Positions 42,316 to 56,175 are shown, counted from the first letter of the stretch. The stretch: 64,000 bases of DNA from Acidaminobacter hydrogenoformans DSM 2784 (GCF_900103005.1 NZ_FMWL01000005.1:124001-188000); one strand, 5' to 3'. Translations and numbers: made by a program. The notes: generated by a model from the letters alone, not told the origin.

Positions 42316-42840
42316 TTATTGCTCCGATGGTCGCTCAATAACATACGAATGCACATCCGCCTCATAGAACAGCCGCGGATCTGTCAGGTGCATGCCAATC
42401 TTTTCGAGGAAGCGCTTGGACGCGCCGTGCTCCGGCCGGGAGGCCGCCACAATGCGTTTCAAATCCAGCACCTCAAAGCCATAGCGAATCAGCGCCGCGC
42501 CGACTTCTGCCGCAAAGCCCTGATTCCAATAGGTCTTCTGAAAACGCATGCTCATTTCGATTTCCTTGGAATGGTCGACGTGTTTGAGTCCTGCCCAGCC
42601 TACAAATTCCCCGTTTTCTTTGAGGACGACCACCCAGATGCCGAGACCCGGGTGTTTTTTGTAGTACTGACGCTGGCGCTTGACGGCCTTTTCGCAGTCG
42701 GAGAAGCTGAGCTCGAGGCCAGACGTGGAGATGGCGTGACGCGTGACTTCAGGGTCGTTTTCGAGAACGAAGAGCTCTTCGGCGTCTTCCTCTATGAATT
42801 CCCTAAGCAACAGTCTTTCGGTTTCCAGGATCCTTTGCAT
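42316..42840 (-). CDS. GNAT acetyltransferase, RimJ/RimL-like
   Basis: 174 aa. N-terminal LETERLLLREFIEEDAEELF, central IWVVVLKENGEFVGWAGL, then the acetyl-CoA region YWNQGFAAEVGAALIRYGFEVLDLKRIVA and the late ASKRFLEKIGM. These are the features of GNAT proteins that acetylate ribosomal proteins or other amines. ATG at 42840 has GAGGAGGG. Target unknown. Monocistronic. Confidence 0.88.
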   Translation of the reverse strand: MQRILETERLLLREFIEEDAEELFVLENDPEVTRHAISTSGLELSFSDCEKAVKRQRQYYKKHPGLGIWVVVLKENGEFVGWAGLKHVDHSKEIEMSMRFQKTYWNQGFAAEVGAALIRYGFEVLDLKRIVAASRPEHGASKRFLEKIGMHLTDPRLFYEADVHSYVIERPSEQ

Positions 42841-42997
42841 GGTCGCCCTCCTCTCCGACATTTAAGGTTAATCGCGTTACATTTCTACCCAAAGTTGGCG
42901 CTGCGTAACGCGGTTTATGAAAACAAGATGGGGAGATGGCGGAGAGCTTCACTGGCATCACCTTTGGTTTCAAAGCTTAAGTGTGGAGCGTCAGGCC

Positions 42998-43312
42998 TCA
43001 GCTGTTCCAGAAGAACCTGAAGATCACCGCGAACACCAGGAGCTGCACGGCGAACACCTTCAGCAGCGCGAAGACCGCCCGCCGCGGGCCAAAGACTTTG
43101 TAAAGCCGTGACGCGCGTTTGCCTGCTGGAATCCATATGATCAGCAAAATAACCGCGAAGAGACCGATGGTCGCCACATACTCCATCAGCGGATAACCTA
43201 AAACCTGCCCGCCAGACGTGAGCTCGGGCAGGAAAGGTACCAAAACCGAGCTGAGAACCCAGCCGCCAAGGGCCAGGCGCCACCCGGCATTGAATTTATG
43301 GGAATGAATCAT
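42998..43312 (-). CDS. small membrane protein, unknown function
   Basis: 104 aa with three hydrophobic segments (about 9-28, 44-62 and 82-100) and a basic loop GKRASRLYKVFGPRRA between the second and third. GAGGTGG precedes the ATG. It follows another small membrane protein gene by 19 bases, so they probably form one operon and one complex. I do not recognise the family. Confidence 0.65.
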   Translation of the reverse strand: MIHSHKFNAGWRLALGGWVLSSVLVPFLPELTSGGQVLGYPLMEYVATIGLFAVILLIIWIPAGKRASRLYKVFGPRRAVFALLKVFAVQLLVFAVIFRFFWNS

Positions 43313-43331
43313 GAGATCACCACCTCGATAT

Positions 43332-43604
43332 TCAGTGAGGGAACATCAGCTCCGCCGTGGTCCAGGCCACGACCAGCAGACCGACCAGTACCGGAATGAG
43401 GAGCAGGACGGCCCGTCCCTTATGTAAGAAAATGGAGATCAGGCCAAAGACCAGACCTGCAACAGCCAAAACCGCGATCAACGGAGAAGGGAGCGGGAGG
43501 CGAAGCAGGTTTGTCATTTTGAGGGCCATGAGCGCGACAAACAGAATACTCAGATACACAGCCTTCTTACCGGCGGCATCCTTTGGCATCCAAGTGAATT
43601 TCAT
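43332..43604 (-). CDS. small membrane protein, unknown function
   Basis: 90 aa, three hydrophobic helices (about 15-32, 36-54 and 62-82) after a short basic N-terminus MKFTWMPKDAAGKK. The ATG at 43604 has GAAGGCG nearby; the frame runs further upstream but the added sequence is Pro/Ser/Thr-rich and lacks a clear start signal. Paired with the downstream small membrane protein gene. Confidence 0.6.
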   Translation of the reverse strand: MKFTWMPKDAAGKKAVYLSILFVALMALKMTNLLRLPLPSPLIAVLAVAGLVFGLISIFLHKGRAVLLLIPVLVGLLVVAWTTAELMFPH

Positions 43605-43701
43605 GGCGTGCGCCTTCTTTCGTGTAGTTTTGACGGGGATAGGGTTGGCTTTGTTCCCTAACTCTCTTTCACTCCCATTTATACCCGTTTTTGGCGTGGA
43701 T

Positions 43702-43731
43702 AAAGCCTCTTCCGGAGTGGGAGAGGCTTTT
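43702..43731 (-). terminator. hairpin between the esterase and membrane-protein genes
   Basis: AAAGCCTCT / AGAGGCTTT perfect 9-bp stem. The T run is short. Confidence 0.5.
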
Positions 43732-43783
43732 GGGGGGGCAGATGACAAGAAAGTAAAAAATTCATGAAACTCATGTTTAAAGG

Positions 43784-45469
43784 TTATTGTGTTTCATATG
43801 CCACCTGATGCAAGTTAAAGAGCATATTTTGGCCAAATTGGGTAGGGTGTGGATTCCTGAGCCATGAGGCAGGATACATAAATGTGACTTCGCCCATTTG
43901 TCCATTGCTGTAGGCATCAAATGCTGTAAAGGCATCTGCGACCTGATAGTTGAAATCGTCAGCATATTCTAAAATCAAATCGTTCATGCCTGAGCCGTCA
44001 GATTTGAAATAGTAACCGTCTACCAAGTTATGCATGTAAGTGTCTGCGGTGTTATATGGGTTGTAAAGTGTCATGACGATTACAGTCGCGTCTTCATTTA
44101 AGAGACGGAGCTCTCTCATGATGTCATCATACTGACTGACAAAATCTGCGTAGCCTTGATTGGCTTCCTCAATATCTGGATTGAAGAAATCATAGCCAAG
44201 CCAGGTTTTGCAGGACTGCATCAGGTTGTTGCCGCCTATGCTGATGGTAATGACGTCTGCGGCGTCAACTGCGTTTCGGATGGTGGTATTTGTTTTAAGG
44301 TCGCTTAAGAGCTCGTTGGTTCGGTCACCGTCAGTTTCAAAGGCGCTTCTGTAGACCGGGATGTCGTAAATGCTGTTCAGATAGCCTTCGAATTGATCGA
44401 CGTAAGGGTTGGTTGGACTGGTTAACGGTGTCGTCGTCCCCGTCGCAATGGAGTCCCCCAGGGAAACGTAGCGGATTTCCGTTGGACCGGTGCTGGATTC
44501 AGTGACGATGATGGTGAAGGTGTCGGTGCTGGTCAGGGAACCATCGGAAACCTCAATGGAAGTGTTGTAGGTGCCTGCGACGGCTGGGGTCCAGGAGAAG
44601 GCGCCAGTTTCAGCGTTGATGGAACCGACGGAGCCGCTGGTGAGGCTATAAGTAAGGGAGTTGGCAGGCAGATCCGCGTCTGAGGCTGTTGCGGTGAGGG
44701 ACAGGGACACGCCAACAAAGGCGGTTTGATCCGGGATGTCATTCAGTACCGGCGCGGTGTTGACTTCGGTCACGGTGACGGTGACGGTTTCTGAGGCGGT
44801 GTCGGTGCCGTCTGAGACGATCACGTCAAAGGTAAAGCTGCCAGGGCCCTGAGCTTCCGTTGGTGTCCAGGTGAAGAGGCCGCTCGTGCTGCCAATGGAT
44901 GCGCCTGATGGGGCGCTTGAGGAGAGGCTGAAGGTTAGTGGATCGTTTTCAGAATCCGTAGCGGTTGCAGTGAAGGTCAGGGTGGCGAGCTCGTCGGTGG
45001 TTTGGTTGCCTATAGTGCCCAGCTCTGGAGGGGCGTTAGGGCCAACGGCACCGGTAATGGTCACGCTTATAGCGATTGAGTCTGTGGCGCCTAAATTGTC
45101 ATAGACTGTGACAGTGAAGGCGTCGGAGCCTGAATAGCCAACGGTAGGGGTGTAGGTCACTTCAGCGCTGCTTTTGCCGCGGGAATCGGTCAATTCTGTT
45201 AAAGTGACAACGCCATGTGAAGGCCCGCCTGTCGTTTCCCATAACATTTCTTTACGTTCTTTATCCGTCGCGTTGAGGGTAAAGGTTATGGACTGGTCGA
45301 CTTCGGTCTCTATAGGCAGGGTTTCGCCCTGAATGATGACCGGCGGAACATTCTCGGTGGGTGGCTTCTCTGGCTTCGCCGCCAGGGATGGAGTAGCTAT
45401 GGTCATCAGGACCAGTAAGGTCAGAAGGAGAAGTGCGGCGCTCCTTTTGAGGATAGAAGCGGCTTTCAT
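43784..45469 (-). CDS. secreted SGNH-type esterase with Ig/cadherin-like repeats
   Basis: 561 aa. Sec signal peptide (SAALLLLTLLVLMTIATPSLAA), then three Ig-like or cadherin-like repeats (about 45-320), each ending in a strand like DAFTVTVYDNLGATDSIAISVTI. A C-terminal SGNH hydrolase domain (about 325-561) has block I YVSLGDSIATG with the nucleophile Ser, block III-like SIGGNN, and block V NPHPTQFGQ with the catalytic Asp/His replaced or shifted to a His in HPT. Likely a cell-surface lipase or carbohydrate esterase. ATG at 45469 has AGGAGGTG. Divergent from ridA. Confidence 0.85.
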   Translation of the reverse strand: MKAASILKRSAALLLLTLLVLMTIATPSLAAKPEKPPTENVPPVIIQGETLPIETEVDQSITFTLNATDKERKEMLWETTGGPSHGVVTLTELTDSRGKSSAEVTYTPTVGYSGSDAFTVTVYDNLGATDSIAISVTITGAVGPNAPPELGTIGNQTTDELATLTFTATATDSENDPLTFSLSSSAPSGASIGSTSGLFTWTPTEAQGPGSFTFDVIVSDGTDTASETVTVTVTEVNTAPVLNDIPDQTAFVGVSLSLTATASDADLPANSLTYSLTSGSVGSINAETGAFSWTPAVAGTYNTSIEVSDGSLTSTDTFTIIVTESSTGPTEIRYVSLGDSIATGTTTPLTSPTNPYVDQFEGYLNSIYDIPVYRSAFETDGDRTNELLSDLKTNTTIRNAVDAADVITISIGGNNLMQSCKTWLGYDFFNPDIEEANQGYADFVSQYDDIMRELRLLNEDATVIVMTLYNPYNTADTYMHNLVDGYYFKSDGSGMNDLILEYADDFNYQVADAFTAFDAYSNGQMGEVTFMYPASWLRNPHPTQFGQNMLFNLHQVAYETQ

Positions 45470-45595
45470 GGTAAACACCTCCTGGATTATTGTAGCGGTG
45501 GCGCTGAATAAATCTCCAGTATATTTATACCCAGATGTGAAAGAAAATGGCGAACCCTGTCGAAATTTATCGCGAATCCAGACGAAGGAGAAATG

Positions 45596-45604
45596 TGCTA
45601 TACT
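45596..45604 (+). promoter_or_regulatory. extended -10 promoter of ridA
   Basis: TGCTATACT, an extended -10 with no good -35, 31 bases before the ridA start. Confidence 0.45.
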
Positions 45605-45635
45605 TAAGTCAGACCAAATTTTAGGAGGCTTGTCC

Positions 45636-46022
45636 ATGACAAGAATTGCGTATGCTTCACCAGGTGCCGTTGCTGTTGGACCATATTCACACGCGGTGGA
45701 TTCGGGGGAACTGATTTTCTTCTCGGGTCAGACCCCTATTGATACGGCGACGGGACTGCTTAAGGAAGGCGGAATCCCAGAACAGACGAAGCAGTGCTTT
45801 GTCAATCTTTTCAGCGTCCTTGAGGCAGCTGGCCTTAGCCAGGAAGATGTCGTGAAAGTCAATGTGTACCTGACGGATATGGGGAGTTTCAAAGCTATGA
45901 ATGAGGTTTACGAAAAGCAGTTCAGCGCGCCATTTCCGGCGAGGACGACTATTGGGGTGGCTTCCTTGCCCCTGGGCGCTTCTATAGAGATTGAGATGAT
46001 CGCGAAGCGGCGGTCGAAATAG
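45636..46022 (+). CDS. ridA: RidA family enamine/imine deaminase
   Basis: 128 aa. The family signature is clear: YASPGAVAVGPYSHAV, FFSGQTPID, TKQCFVNLFSVLEAAGLSQEDVVKVNVYLTDM and the substrate-contact Arg in PARTTIGVASLPLGASIEIE. RidA hydrolyses reactive 2-aminoacrylate formed by PLP enzymes, a useful function for an amino-acid fermenter. ATG at 45636 follows TTAGGAGGCT. Single gene ahead of the asnA leader. Confidence 0.93.
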   Translation: MTRIAYASPGAVAVGPYSHAVDSGELIFFSGQTPIDTATGLLKEGGIPEQTKQCFVNLFSVLEAAGLSQEDVVKVNVYLTDMGSFKAMNEVYEKQFSAPFPARTTIGVASLPLGASIEIEMIAKRRSK

Positions 46023-46050
46023 AGTTATGAACTTTTTTTAATAAAACCCC

Positions 46051-46079
46051 TTGACGGGCGATCGAGTTTACATTATTAT
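46051..46079 (+). promoter_or_regulatory. sigma-A promoter of the asnA T-box transcript
   Basis: TTGACG, 17-base spacer, TATTAT. Confidence 0.65.
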
Positions 46080-46094
46080 AACTTTCAAGATCAA

Positions 46095-46412
46095 AATGAA
46101 ATGGCAGTGACGGGAAGAGTAAGGTTTCTGACGACCCTTCAGCGAGCCGGGGATGGTGTGAGCCCGGCAGGTAAGCGTAACCTGAAGAACATCCCCGAGC
46201 TTTCGACCGAAAGCTGTCCGGCCCCGGGACAACACCCAGGCCCCAGACGAGTAGATTCGAACGGACCCCGACCGTTACAGCGGGCACGGTATCGCGCTGA
46301 TCAGCGCCGTATCGCAGCGAGGTGACCGCGTCAAACAGGCGGTAACCAGGGTGGCAACGCGGAAGCAAGACCTTTCGTCCCTGATATACAGGGATGATGG
46401 GTCTTTTTTAAT
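46095..46412 (+). promoter_or_regulatory. T-box riboswitch leader of asnA
   Basis: The 5' GGGAAGAGTAAG start of stem I and the T-box proper AGGGTGGCAACGCGG (46348-46362) are present, followed by the terminator AAGACC ... GGTCTTTTTT (46367-46410). AAC triplets near the base of stem I (for example in GAAGAACATC, about 46186) are candidate Asn specifier codons, in agreement with the downstream gene. Confidence 0.93.
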
Positions 46413-46450
46413 GCCGTCATGACCACCAAATTGACGAGGAGGAATACAAA

Positions 46451-47509
46451 ATGACACCATCCCCAATCATGAAATTCAACATGCCGTACACCACATCTAA
46501 ATCTCAGCGCTTACAGATCCCGAAGAACTACACGCCAAAGCTTGGCCTGCTGGAAACCGAGATCGCCATCAAGCGCATTAAAGACTATTTTGAAAGAAGA
46601 CTTGCTGAATCCCTCAACCTCATGCGCGTCTCCGCGCCGCTCTTCGTCCGCCCGGAATCCGGCCTCAATGACAACCTCAACGGCATCGAGCGCCCCGTTG
46701 GCTTTGACGTCAAGGACATGGAAGCAGACGTCGAGGTCATCCACTCCCTGGCCAAATGGAAGCGCCTCATGCTCCAGCGCTACGGCTTCAAGATGTACGA
46801 GGGCCTCTACACTGACATGAACGCCATCCGCCGGGACGAAGAGCTCGACAACCTCCACTCCATCTACGTGGACCAGTGGGACTGGGAAAAGATCATAGAT
46901 CGCAGCGACCGCACCGAGGAAAAACTGAAAGAAATCGTCCGGACCATCTACAAAGTCTTCACAGAAACCGAACAGTACCTCAGCGCCATCTATCCGGTCC
47001 TCGGCAAGTCCCTGCCGGAAGAGATCTTCTTCATCACCTCGCAGGAGCTGGAGGACCGCTACCCGGGCCAAACACCCAAGATGCGCGAATACCTCATCAC
47101 TAAGGAGAAAAAAGCCGTCTTCCTCATGAAAATTGGCAAGGCCCTGAGATCTGGCCAGCCTCACGACGGCCGCGCCCCAGACTACGACGACTGGGAGCTC
47201 AACGGCGACATCCTGTTCTACTACCCAATCCTCGACTGCGCCCTTGAGCTCTCCTCCATGGGCATCCGCGTCGACGAAAAAGCCCTCGAAGCACAGCTCC
47301 ACATTGCCGGTGCCGAGGCGCGCAGGACCCTGCCATTCCACAAAATGCTCCTGAAAAGCGAGCTTCCGCTCACCGTGGGCGGCGGCATAGGCCAGTCCCG
47401 CATCTGCATGTACTTCCTCCAGAAAGCTCACATTGGCGAAGTCCAAGCCAGCGTTTGGCCGGACGACATGATCCACGAGTGCTTTGAAAATAAAATCTAC
47501 ATTTTGTAA
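46451..47509 (+). CDS. asnA: aspartate-ammonia ligase AsnA
   Basis: 352 aa. Class II aminoacyl-tRNA-synthetase-like fold that makes asparagine from aspartate, ammonia and ATP. Visible: [77 protein letters not shown], and the late [17 protein letters not shown] at 46451 has GAGGAGG. It sits behind its own T-box leader, so uncharged tRNA-Asn should turn it on. The coding strand is notably rich in C at third positions, which leaves long open frames on the opposite strand. Confidence 0.96.
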   Translation: MTPSPIMKFNMPYTTSKSQRLQIPKNYTPKLGLLETEIAIKRIKDYFERRLAESLNLMRVSAPLFVRPESGLNDNLNGIERPVGFDVKDMEADVEVIHSLAKWKRLMLQRYGFKMYEGLYTDMNAIRRDEELDNLHSIYVDQWDWEKIIDRSDRTEEKLKEIVRTIYKVFTETEQYLSAIYPVLGKSLPEEIFFITSQELEDRYPGQTPKMREYLITKEKKAVFLMKIGKALRSGQPHDGRAPDYDDWELNGDILFYYPILDCALELSSMGIRVDEKALEAQLHIAGAEARRTLPFHKMLLKSELPLTVGGGIGQSRICMYFLQKAHIGEVQASVWPDDMIHECFENKIYIL

Positions 47510-47532
47510 GAATGCCACAACCTGCATGACCC

Positions 47533-47568
47533 CGAAGGGCGGCCCATTCCGGGCCGCTTATTTTTTTC
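47533..47568 (+). terminator. terminator after asnA
   Basis: AAGGGCGGCCC / GGGCCGCTT stem with a seven-T run. Confidence 0.85.
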
Positions 47569-47569
47569 C

Positions 47570-47589
47570 GGTGTGTCCCTGTCCCCACC
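47570..47589 (-). repeat. single GGGAC-type repeat unit
   Basis: Minus strand GGTGGGGACAGGGACACACC, one 20-bp unit of the dispersed family, right after the asnA terminator. Confidence 0.7.
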
Positions 47590-47657
47590 TGACACCCTTA
47601 AAAGACAAAATCCAGCCGATGGACACCCAATCCCACCCGCGCAAGGGCAGTCTTTTG

Positions 47658-47666
47658 TGATATAAT
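47658..47666 (+). promoter_or_regulatory. extended -10 promoter of the pcrA operon
   Basis: TGATATAAT with no recognisable -35, about 70 bases before pcrA. Confidence 0.5.
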
Positions 47667-47736
47667 GTCTTGATGAGGCCATTACCCCGAACTGGCCATA
47701 CCGAACAAATTTGCATATAGCATATCCAGGGAGGAC

Positions 47737-52094
<4,358 letters not shown>

Positions 52095-52113
52095 GCTAAT
52101 TATAAAAAATAAA

Positions 52114-52153
52114 AGCGGCGGCCAGTGGTCTCCGGATTCCATCCGCTGCCGCT
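52114..52153 (+). promoter_or_regulatory. hairpin and A-rich repeats between ligA and gatC
   Basis: AGCGGC and GCCGCT pair around a 28-base loop; after it CTCAAAATAATG and CTCAAAATAAA are near-repeats. No T run follows, so this is more likely a processing or leader structure than a terminator. Confidence 0.4.
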
Positions 52154-52204
52154 CAAAATAATGCTCAAAATAAAACAAAAAATTCTCAAAACGGAGGTCA
52201 TACT

Positions 52205-52492
52205 ATGGCGATCACCATCAAAGACGTCGAGCACGTTGCAAAGCTCGCGCGCCTCGAGTTCGAGGAAAATGAAGTTCTCGCCTTTACGGAAAAGCTCGAC
52301 GCCATTGTCGGGTATGTGGAAATGCTCAGTGCTGTGGACGTCGAGGACGTGGAGCCAACCTACCACGTGCTGCCGCTTCGCAACCGGTTCAGGGAAGACG
52401 AAATTCAGCCTTCCCTCGAGCGGGACGCTGCGCTCACCAACGCGCCAGACCGGCGCGGCGGCTGCTTCAGAGTGCCGCGAGTCGTGGAATAG
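52205..52492 (+). CDS. gatC: Asp/Glu-tRNA amidotransferase subunit C
   Basis: 95 aa. Typical start [17 protein letters not shown] followed by the helix [33 protein letters not shown] and the late LRNRFREDE...[10 protein letters not shown] and FRVPRVVE. It stabilises GatA-GatB. ACGGAGGT precedes the ATG. It is 16 bases ahead of gatA. Confidence 0.95.
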   Translation: MAITIKDVEHVAKLARLEFEENEVLAFTEKLDAIVGYVEMLSAVDVEDVEPTYHVLPLRNRFREDEIQPSLERDAALTNAPDRRGGCFRVPRVVE

Positions 52493-52508
52493 GGGGGCGG
52501 GATCAAAG

Positions 52509-53978
52509 ATGGATAAGAATACAAAGATGTATGAATGGACGCTGCACGAAGCCCGTCAGGCGCTCCGTGAGGGCAAAGTCACCTCGGCTGCGCTGACGGA
52601 GGCCATTTTCGAGCGCATTGAAGCGGTAGAACCGAAAATCAGCGCTTACATCACACTTTTAAAAGAGGAGGCCCTTGAAAGTGCGAGGGCGGCGGACGCG
52701 GCTTTTGCCCGGGGGGAGGACCTTGGGGACCTTCACGGTGTGCCCATTGCCATCAAGGACAATATGTGCACCACGGGCATTCCGACGACCTGTGCGTCGA
52801 AAATGCTCGAGAACTTCAAACCGCCATATGACGCCACAGTGGTGACCAAGCTCAGAGCAGCAGGCGCGGTCATTGTGGGCAAAACAAACCTGGACGAGTT
52901 CGCCATGGGCTCCTCCACAGAGAACTCCGCGTTTAAAGTAACACGAAATCCTTGGAATACGGACTATGTTCCAGGGGGCTCTTCCGGCGGCTCTGCGGCC
53001 TCTGTCTCGGCCGGCGCGGCATTTGCCTCCCTGGGGTCTGATACAGGTGGTTCCATCCGCCAGCCGGCATCCCTCTGCGGACTCGTGGGGCTCAAGCCTA
53101 CCTATGGCCGCGTCTCGCGCTATGGCTTGGTGGCGTTTGCCAGCTCCCTGGACCAGATTGGTCCCTTCACGAAGGATGTCAAGGACTGCGCTATCATGAT
53201 GAATGCCATTGCGGGCTATGATGTCAAGGACGGCACTGCCGTCGAGGAGGCGACGCCGGATTACAAGGCAGCGCTGATCGATGATGTCAAAGGCCTCCGT
53301 ATTGGCCTGCCAAAAGAGTTCTTTGGGGAAGGCATTTCCCAGGAAGTCAAGGACGCGGTGTACGCGGCGGCCAAAGTTTATGAAACCCTTGGGGCAACGG
53401 TGGAAGAAGTCAGCGTTCCAAACGCGGGCTACGCGCTACCTATCTATTACATCATTGCCTCCTCGGAGTGCAGCTCGAACCTGGCGCGCTTTGACGGCGT
53501 CCGCTATGGCTTTAGGGCGGAGGAGTTCGAGGACTTCAATGATCTGTTTACCAAGACCCGCACTCAAGGCTTCGGCGAAGAAGTCAAGCGACGGATCATG
53601 CTGGGCACTTATGCCCTCAGCTCTGGCTATTACGACGCTTATTACAACAAAGCCATGAAGGTGAGAACGCTGCTGAAAGAGGACTTTGACCGTGCCTTTG
53701 CATCTGTGGATGTCCTGCTGACGCCGACTTCTCCAACCGTCGCCTTCAAAATTGGCGAAAAGACTGACAATCCGCTGGAAATGTACATGTCCGACATCTG
53801 TACGGTGCCTATTAATATTGCCGGTGTTCCCGCCATGTCCCTGCCATGCGGCTTCAGCGACGGCCTGCCAATTGGCATGCAGCTGATTGGAAGACATTTT
53901 GACGAAAAGACGATCCTGCGCGCGGCCTATGCCTTTGAACAGCACACGGGCTACGCACAGCAGCGTCCATCGCTTTAG
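52509..53978 (+). CDS. gatA: Asp/Glu-tRNA amidotransferase subunit A
   Basis: 489 aa, amidase-signature enzyme. Catalytic Lys in [10 protein letters not shown], cis-Ser in [12 protein letters not shown] and nucleophilic Ser in [16 protein letters not shown]. It produces ammonia from glutamine for GatB, so that Glu-tRNA-Gln or Asp-tRNA-Asn can be amidated. The ATG at 52509 has only a modest G-rich site; the internal ATG at 52527 is a less likely alternative. Part of gatCAB, downstream of pcrA-ligA. Confidence 0.96.
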   Translation: MDKNTKMYEWTLHEARQALREGKVTSAALTEAIFERIEAVEPKISAYITLLKEEALESARAADAAFARGEDLGDLHGVPIAIKDNMCTTGIPTTCASKMLENFKPPYDATVVTKLRAAGAVIVGKTNLDEFAMGSSTENSAFKVTRNPWNTDYVPGGSSGGSAASVSAGAAFASLGSDTGGSIRQPASLCGLVGLKPTYGRVSRYGLVAFASSLDQIGPFTKDVKDCAIMMNAIAGYDVKDGTAVEEATPDYKAALIDDVKGLRIGLPKEFFGEGISQEVKDAVYAAAKVYETLGATVEEVSVPNAGYALPIYYIIASSECSSNLARFDGVRYGFRAEEFEDFNDLFTKTRTQGFGEEVKRRIMLGTYALSSGYYDAYYNKAMKVRTLLKEDFDRAFASVDVLLTPTSPTVAFKIGEKTDNPLEMYMSDICTVPINIAGVPAMSLPCGFSDGLPIGMQLIGRHFDEKTILRAAYAFEQHTGYAQQRPSL

Positions 53979-53989
53979 GAGGTGCGCTC

Positions 53990-55429
53990 ATGACAGAGAA
54001 GACTTATAAAACCCTGGTGGGCCTCGAGATCCACGCGGAGCTCGCCACCGCTTCCAAAATGTTCTGCGGCTGTACGACCACCTATGGCGGTGACGTCAAT
54101 ACCCACTGCTGCCCAATTTGCCTGGGACTCCCAGGTACTTTGCCGATTGTCAACAAACGCGCCATCGAGTTCGCCATCCAAACGGGTCTGGCCTTCAACG
54201 CCAAGATCGCCCGCAAGAGCAAGATGGACCGCAAGAACTATTTCTATCCGGACCTGGTGAAAGCTTTCCAGATTTCACAGTACGACATGCCCCTTTGCGA
54301 GAATGGCCATGTGGATATTGAAACCGCTTCCGGTAAAAAGCGTATTGGCATACAGAGAATTCATATAGAAGAGGATACCGGCAAATCCCTCCACGCGGAA
54401 GACGGTTCATCTCTCCTGGACTATAACCGCTGCGGGGTGCCGCTGATCGAGATCGTGACGCATCCGGATATTTCAAATGCGGAAGAGGCCGGCGCGTTTC
54501 TGGAACGCCTCAAGGCAACACTGGAATACATTGAGGTCAGCGACTGCAAGATGGAGCAGGGTTCCCTGCGCTGTGACGTCAATGTCAACGTGGTCAGTGA
54601 AGATGGCACGGTAAAGAGCAACATTACGGAAGTCAAAAACCTCAACTCCTTCAAGGCGGCCATGAAGGCGATTGAATTCGAAACCCGCCGTCATATTGAG
54701 CTTCTCGAGAAGGGTGAAAACTCCCTCAAGGAGACGCGCCGCTGGGACGACGCCAAAAACGAAACCTTCCATATGCGATCCAAGGAATTCGTTCAGGATT
54801 ACCGTTACTTCCCGGAGCCAGATATTGTCGACTTCGAGATTGACGCGGACTGGATCGAGCGGCTTGAACTGGAGCTTCCGGAGCTGCCTGAGGCGAGAAA
54901 AGCCCGCTTTGCTTCTGAATATGGGATTCCAGAGTATGATGCTGGCGTTCTCACAGCGACACGTCAGATGGCGGATTATTTTGAGTCCCTTGTTAGCCGT
55001 GTTGGAGATGGCAAGCTTGCAAGCAACTGGATCATGACGGAGCTGATGCGCCGCCTCAAGGACGAGGGTCTGGAGCTCGACGCCCTGCGCTTTACGGCAG
55101 AGCAGTTTGCAGATCTGATCGCTATGGTCAAGGATGGCACTTTGAACCAAAACGCTGCCAAGAAAGTCTTCCGCCGTTTGTTTGAAGAAGGTGGGGACCC
55201 TAAAGCCATCGTTGAGGCAGAGGGTCTTGTGCAGCTGTCTGACACCGGGCTGATCAAAGAAACCGTGGAATCGGTCCTGGCCGCCAACCCTCAGTCTATT
55301 GAGGATTATAAGAACGGCAAGGACAGAGCCTTTGGCTTCCTCGTAGGGCAGGTCATGAAAGCTTCAAAAGGCAAAGCCAACCCGCAGGTGGTCAATGAGC
55401 TGCTGGCGGAGGCACTTAAGAATTTGTAG
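53990..55429 (+). CDS. gatB: Asp/Glu-tRNA amidotransferase subunit B
   Basis: 479 aa. TLVGLEIHAEL start, a zinc site in CGCTTTYGG...HCCPICLG, NYFYPDLVKAFQISQ, SLRCDVNVNV, ITEVKNLNSFKA and a C-terminal YqeY-like tail (about 330-475). It binds the misacylated tRNA and uses ammonia from GatA. TAGGAGGTG precedes the ATG, 11 bases after gatA. The presence of asnA and gatCAB in one region suggests both free asparagine synthesis and the transamidation path. Confidence 0.97.
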   Translation: MTEKTYKTLVGLEIHAELATASKMFCGCTTTYGGDVNTHCCPICLGLPGTLPIVNKRAIEFAIQTGLAFNAKIARKSKMDRKNYFYPDLVKAFQISQYDMPLCENGHVDIETASGKKRIGIQRIHIEEDTGKSLHAEDGSSLLDYNRCGVPLIEIVTHPDISNAEEAGAFLERLKATLEYIEVSDCKMEQGSLRCDVNVNVVSEDGTVKSNITEVKNLNSFKAAMKAIEFETRRHIELLEKGENSLKETRRWDDAKNETFHMRSKEFVQDYRYFPEPDIVDFEIDADWIERLELELPELPEARKARFASEYGIPEYDAGVLTATRQMADYFESLVSRVGDGKLASNWIMTELMRRLKDEGLELDALRFTAEQFADLIAMVKDGTLNQNAAKKVFRRLFEEGGDPKAIVEAEGLVQLSDTGLIKETVESVLAANPQSIEDYKNGKDRAFGFLVGQVMKASKGKANPQVVNELLAEALKNL

Positions 55430-55466
55430 TGAAAAAGTGAAGACAGGAAATAATAGGATTCAAAAG

Positions 55467-55517
55467 AAAAACGGGAATTGGGCCTTTAACTGGCCTCAAT
55501 TCCCGTTTTCGATTTTT
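55467..55517. terminator. bidirectional terminator between gatB and the AOR operon
   Basis: AAAACGGGAATTG-GGCC ... GGCC-TCAATTCCCGTTTT, about 17 bp with one mismatch, T/A tracts on both sides. Confidence 0.9.
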
Positions 55518-55536
55518 GTTTGTAAGTCTAAGAGCG

Positions 55537-55761
55537 TCAACCGCCGCCAACCGGTGGAAATAAAGCAACGGTATCGTTCTCAACAAGAAGCGCATCTGGC
55601 TTTGCGTGTCTGCCATTGACCATGATAATGGCCGCTTCTTCGTGCAGGATGTTCAGCAGGCTCAGAATGTCTGAAGGGGTTGCGCTTTCATTGAGGTGCA
55701 ACAGCATTTCCTTTTCACGATTTTCCCTCAGCGTGGCAAACAGTTTAACTTTGATTTTCAC
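55537..55761 (-). CDS. MoaD/ThiS-type sulfur carrier protein
   Basis: 74 aa beta-grasp protein: KIKVKLFATLRENREKE, TPSDILSLLNI, AAIIMVNGRHA and NDTVALFPPVGGG. The C-terminal Gly-Gly is what is needed for activation and sulfur transfer. It ends in GGG, one residue more than the canonical GG. Start GTG at 55761 with AGGAGGGG upstream. It is the last gene of the AOR operon, so it may serve the pterin cofactor of the tungsten or molybdenum enzyme. Confidence 0.85.
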   Translation of the reverse strand: MKIKVKLFATLRENREKEMLLHLNESATPSDILSLLNILHEEAAIIMVNGRHAKPDALLVENDTVALFPPVGGG

Positions 55762-55839
55762 AGGTGGCAATCCCCTCCTTGATTGGTTAATGAGGCGAAC
55801 TTCAGTTGATAAGGCCAACTTCACTTGAAAAGGCAAGTC

Positions 55840-56175
55840 TTAGTCTTCTTTTTTAATTTTGAAATTGGCGGCATTATCCTGGTTTTTGCCGTAAAAACCA
55901 AGTGCGACTCGGTAAGGACCAGGGCAGCCTGGCGGCAAAAATGCGACGCGGTCACCCGGGTGAATGAGGGTGTCCAGCGCGTGCACGAAGCCGTTGATAA
56001 AGATGACTTCAATCTCATGGAGCTTAATGTCGAGTTTTTCTGCAAGTTCGAACCCGGTCATGGGTTCTGCCATCTCATACATGACAGGGATCGAGCCGTG
56101 TTTTTTCCGAAGAAAAGCATCCAGGTGAAGGAAACCTCTGATTTCCGTCAATTGCTTATGAAGTTCTTTAGACAT
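55840..56175 (-). CDS. beta-grasp protein associated with AOR
   Basis: 111 aa. The middle and end look like a MoaD/ThiS-type beta-grasp fold (MTGFELAEKLDIKLHEIEVIFINGF, HPGDRVAFLPPG), but the protein continues as CPGPYRVALGFYGKNQ and a Lys-rich tail, and has no terminal Gly-Gly. A ubiquitin-like regulatory or scaffolding part is more likely than a sulfur carrier. It lies between AOR and the true MoaD-like gene; CAGGAGCG precedes the ATG. Confidence 0.7.
   Translation of the reverse strand: MSKELHKQLTEIRGFLHLDAFLRKKHGSIPVMYEMAEPMTGFELAEKLDIKLHEIEVIFINGFVHALDTLIHPGDRVAFLPPGCPGPYRVALGFYGKNQDNAANFKIKKED

Noticed and set aside
46511..47527. A 338-codon open frame opposite asnA
   Set aside because: asnA is strongly C-biased at third positions, which removes stop codons on the opposite strand; no protein-like motif is seen.
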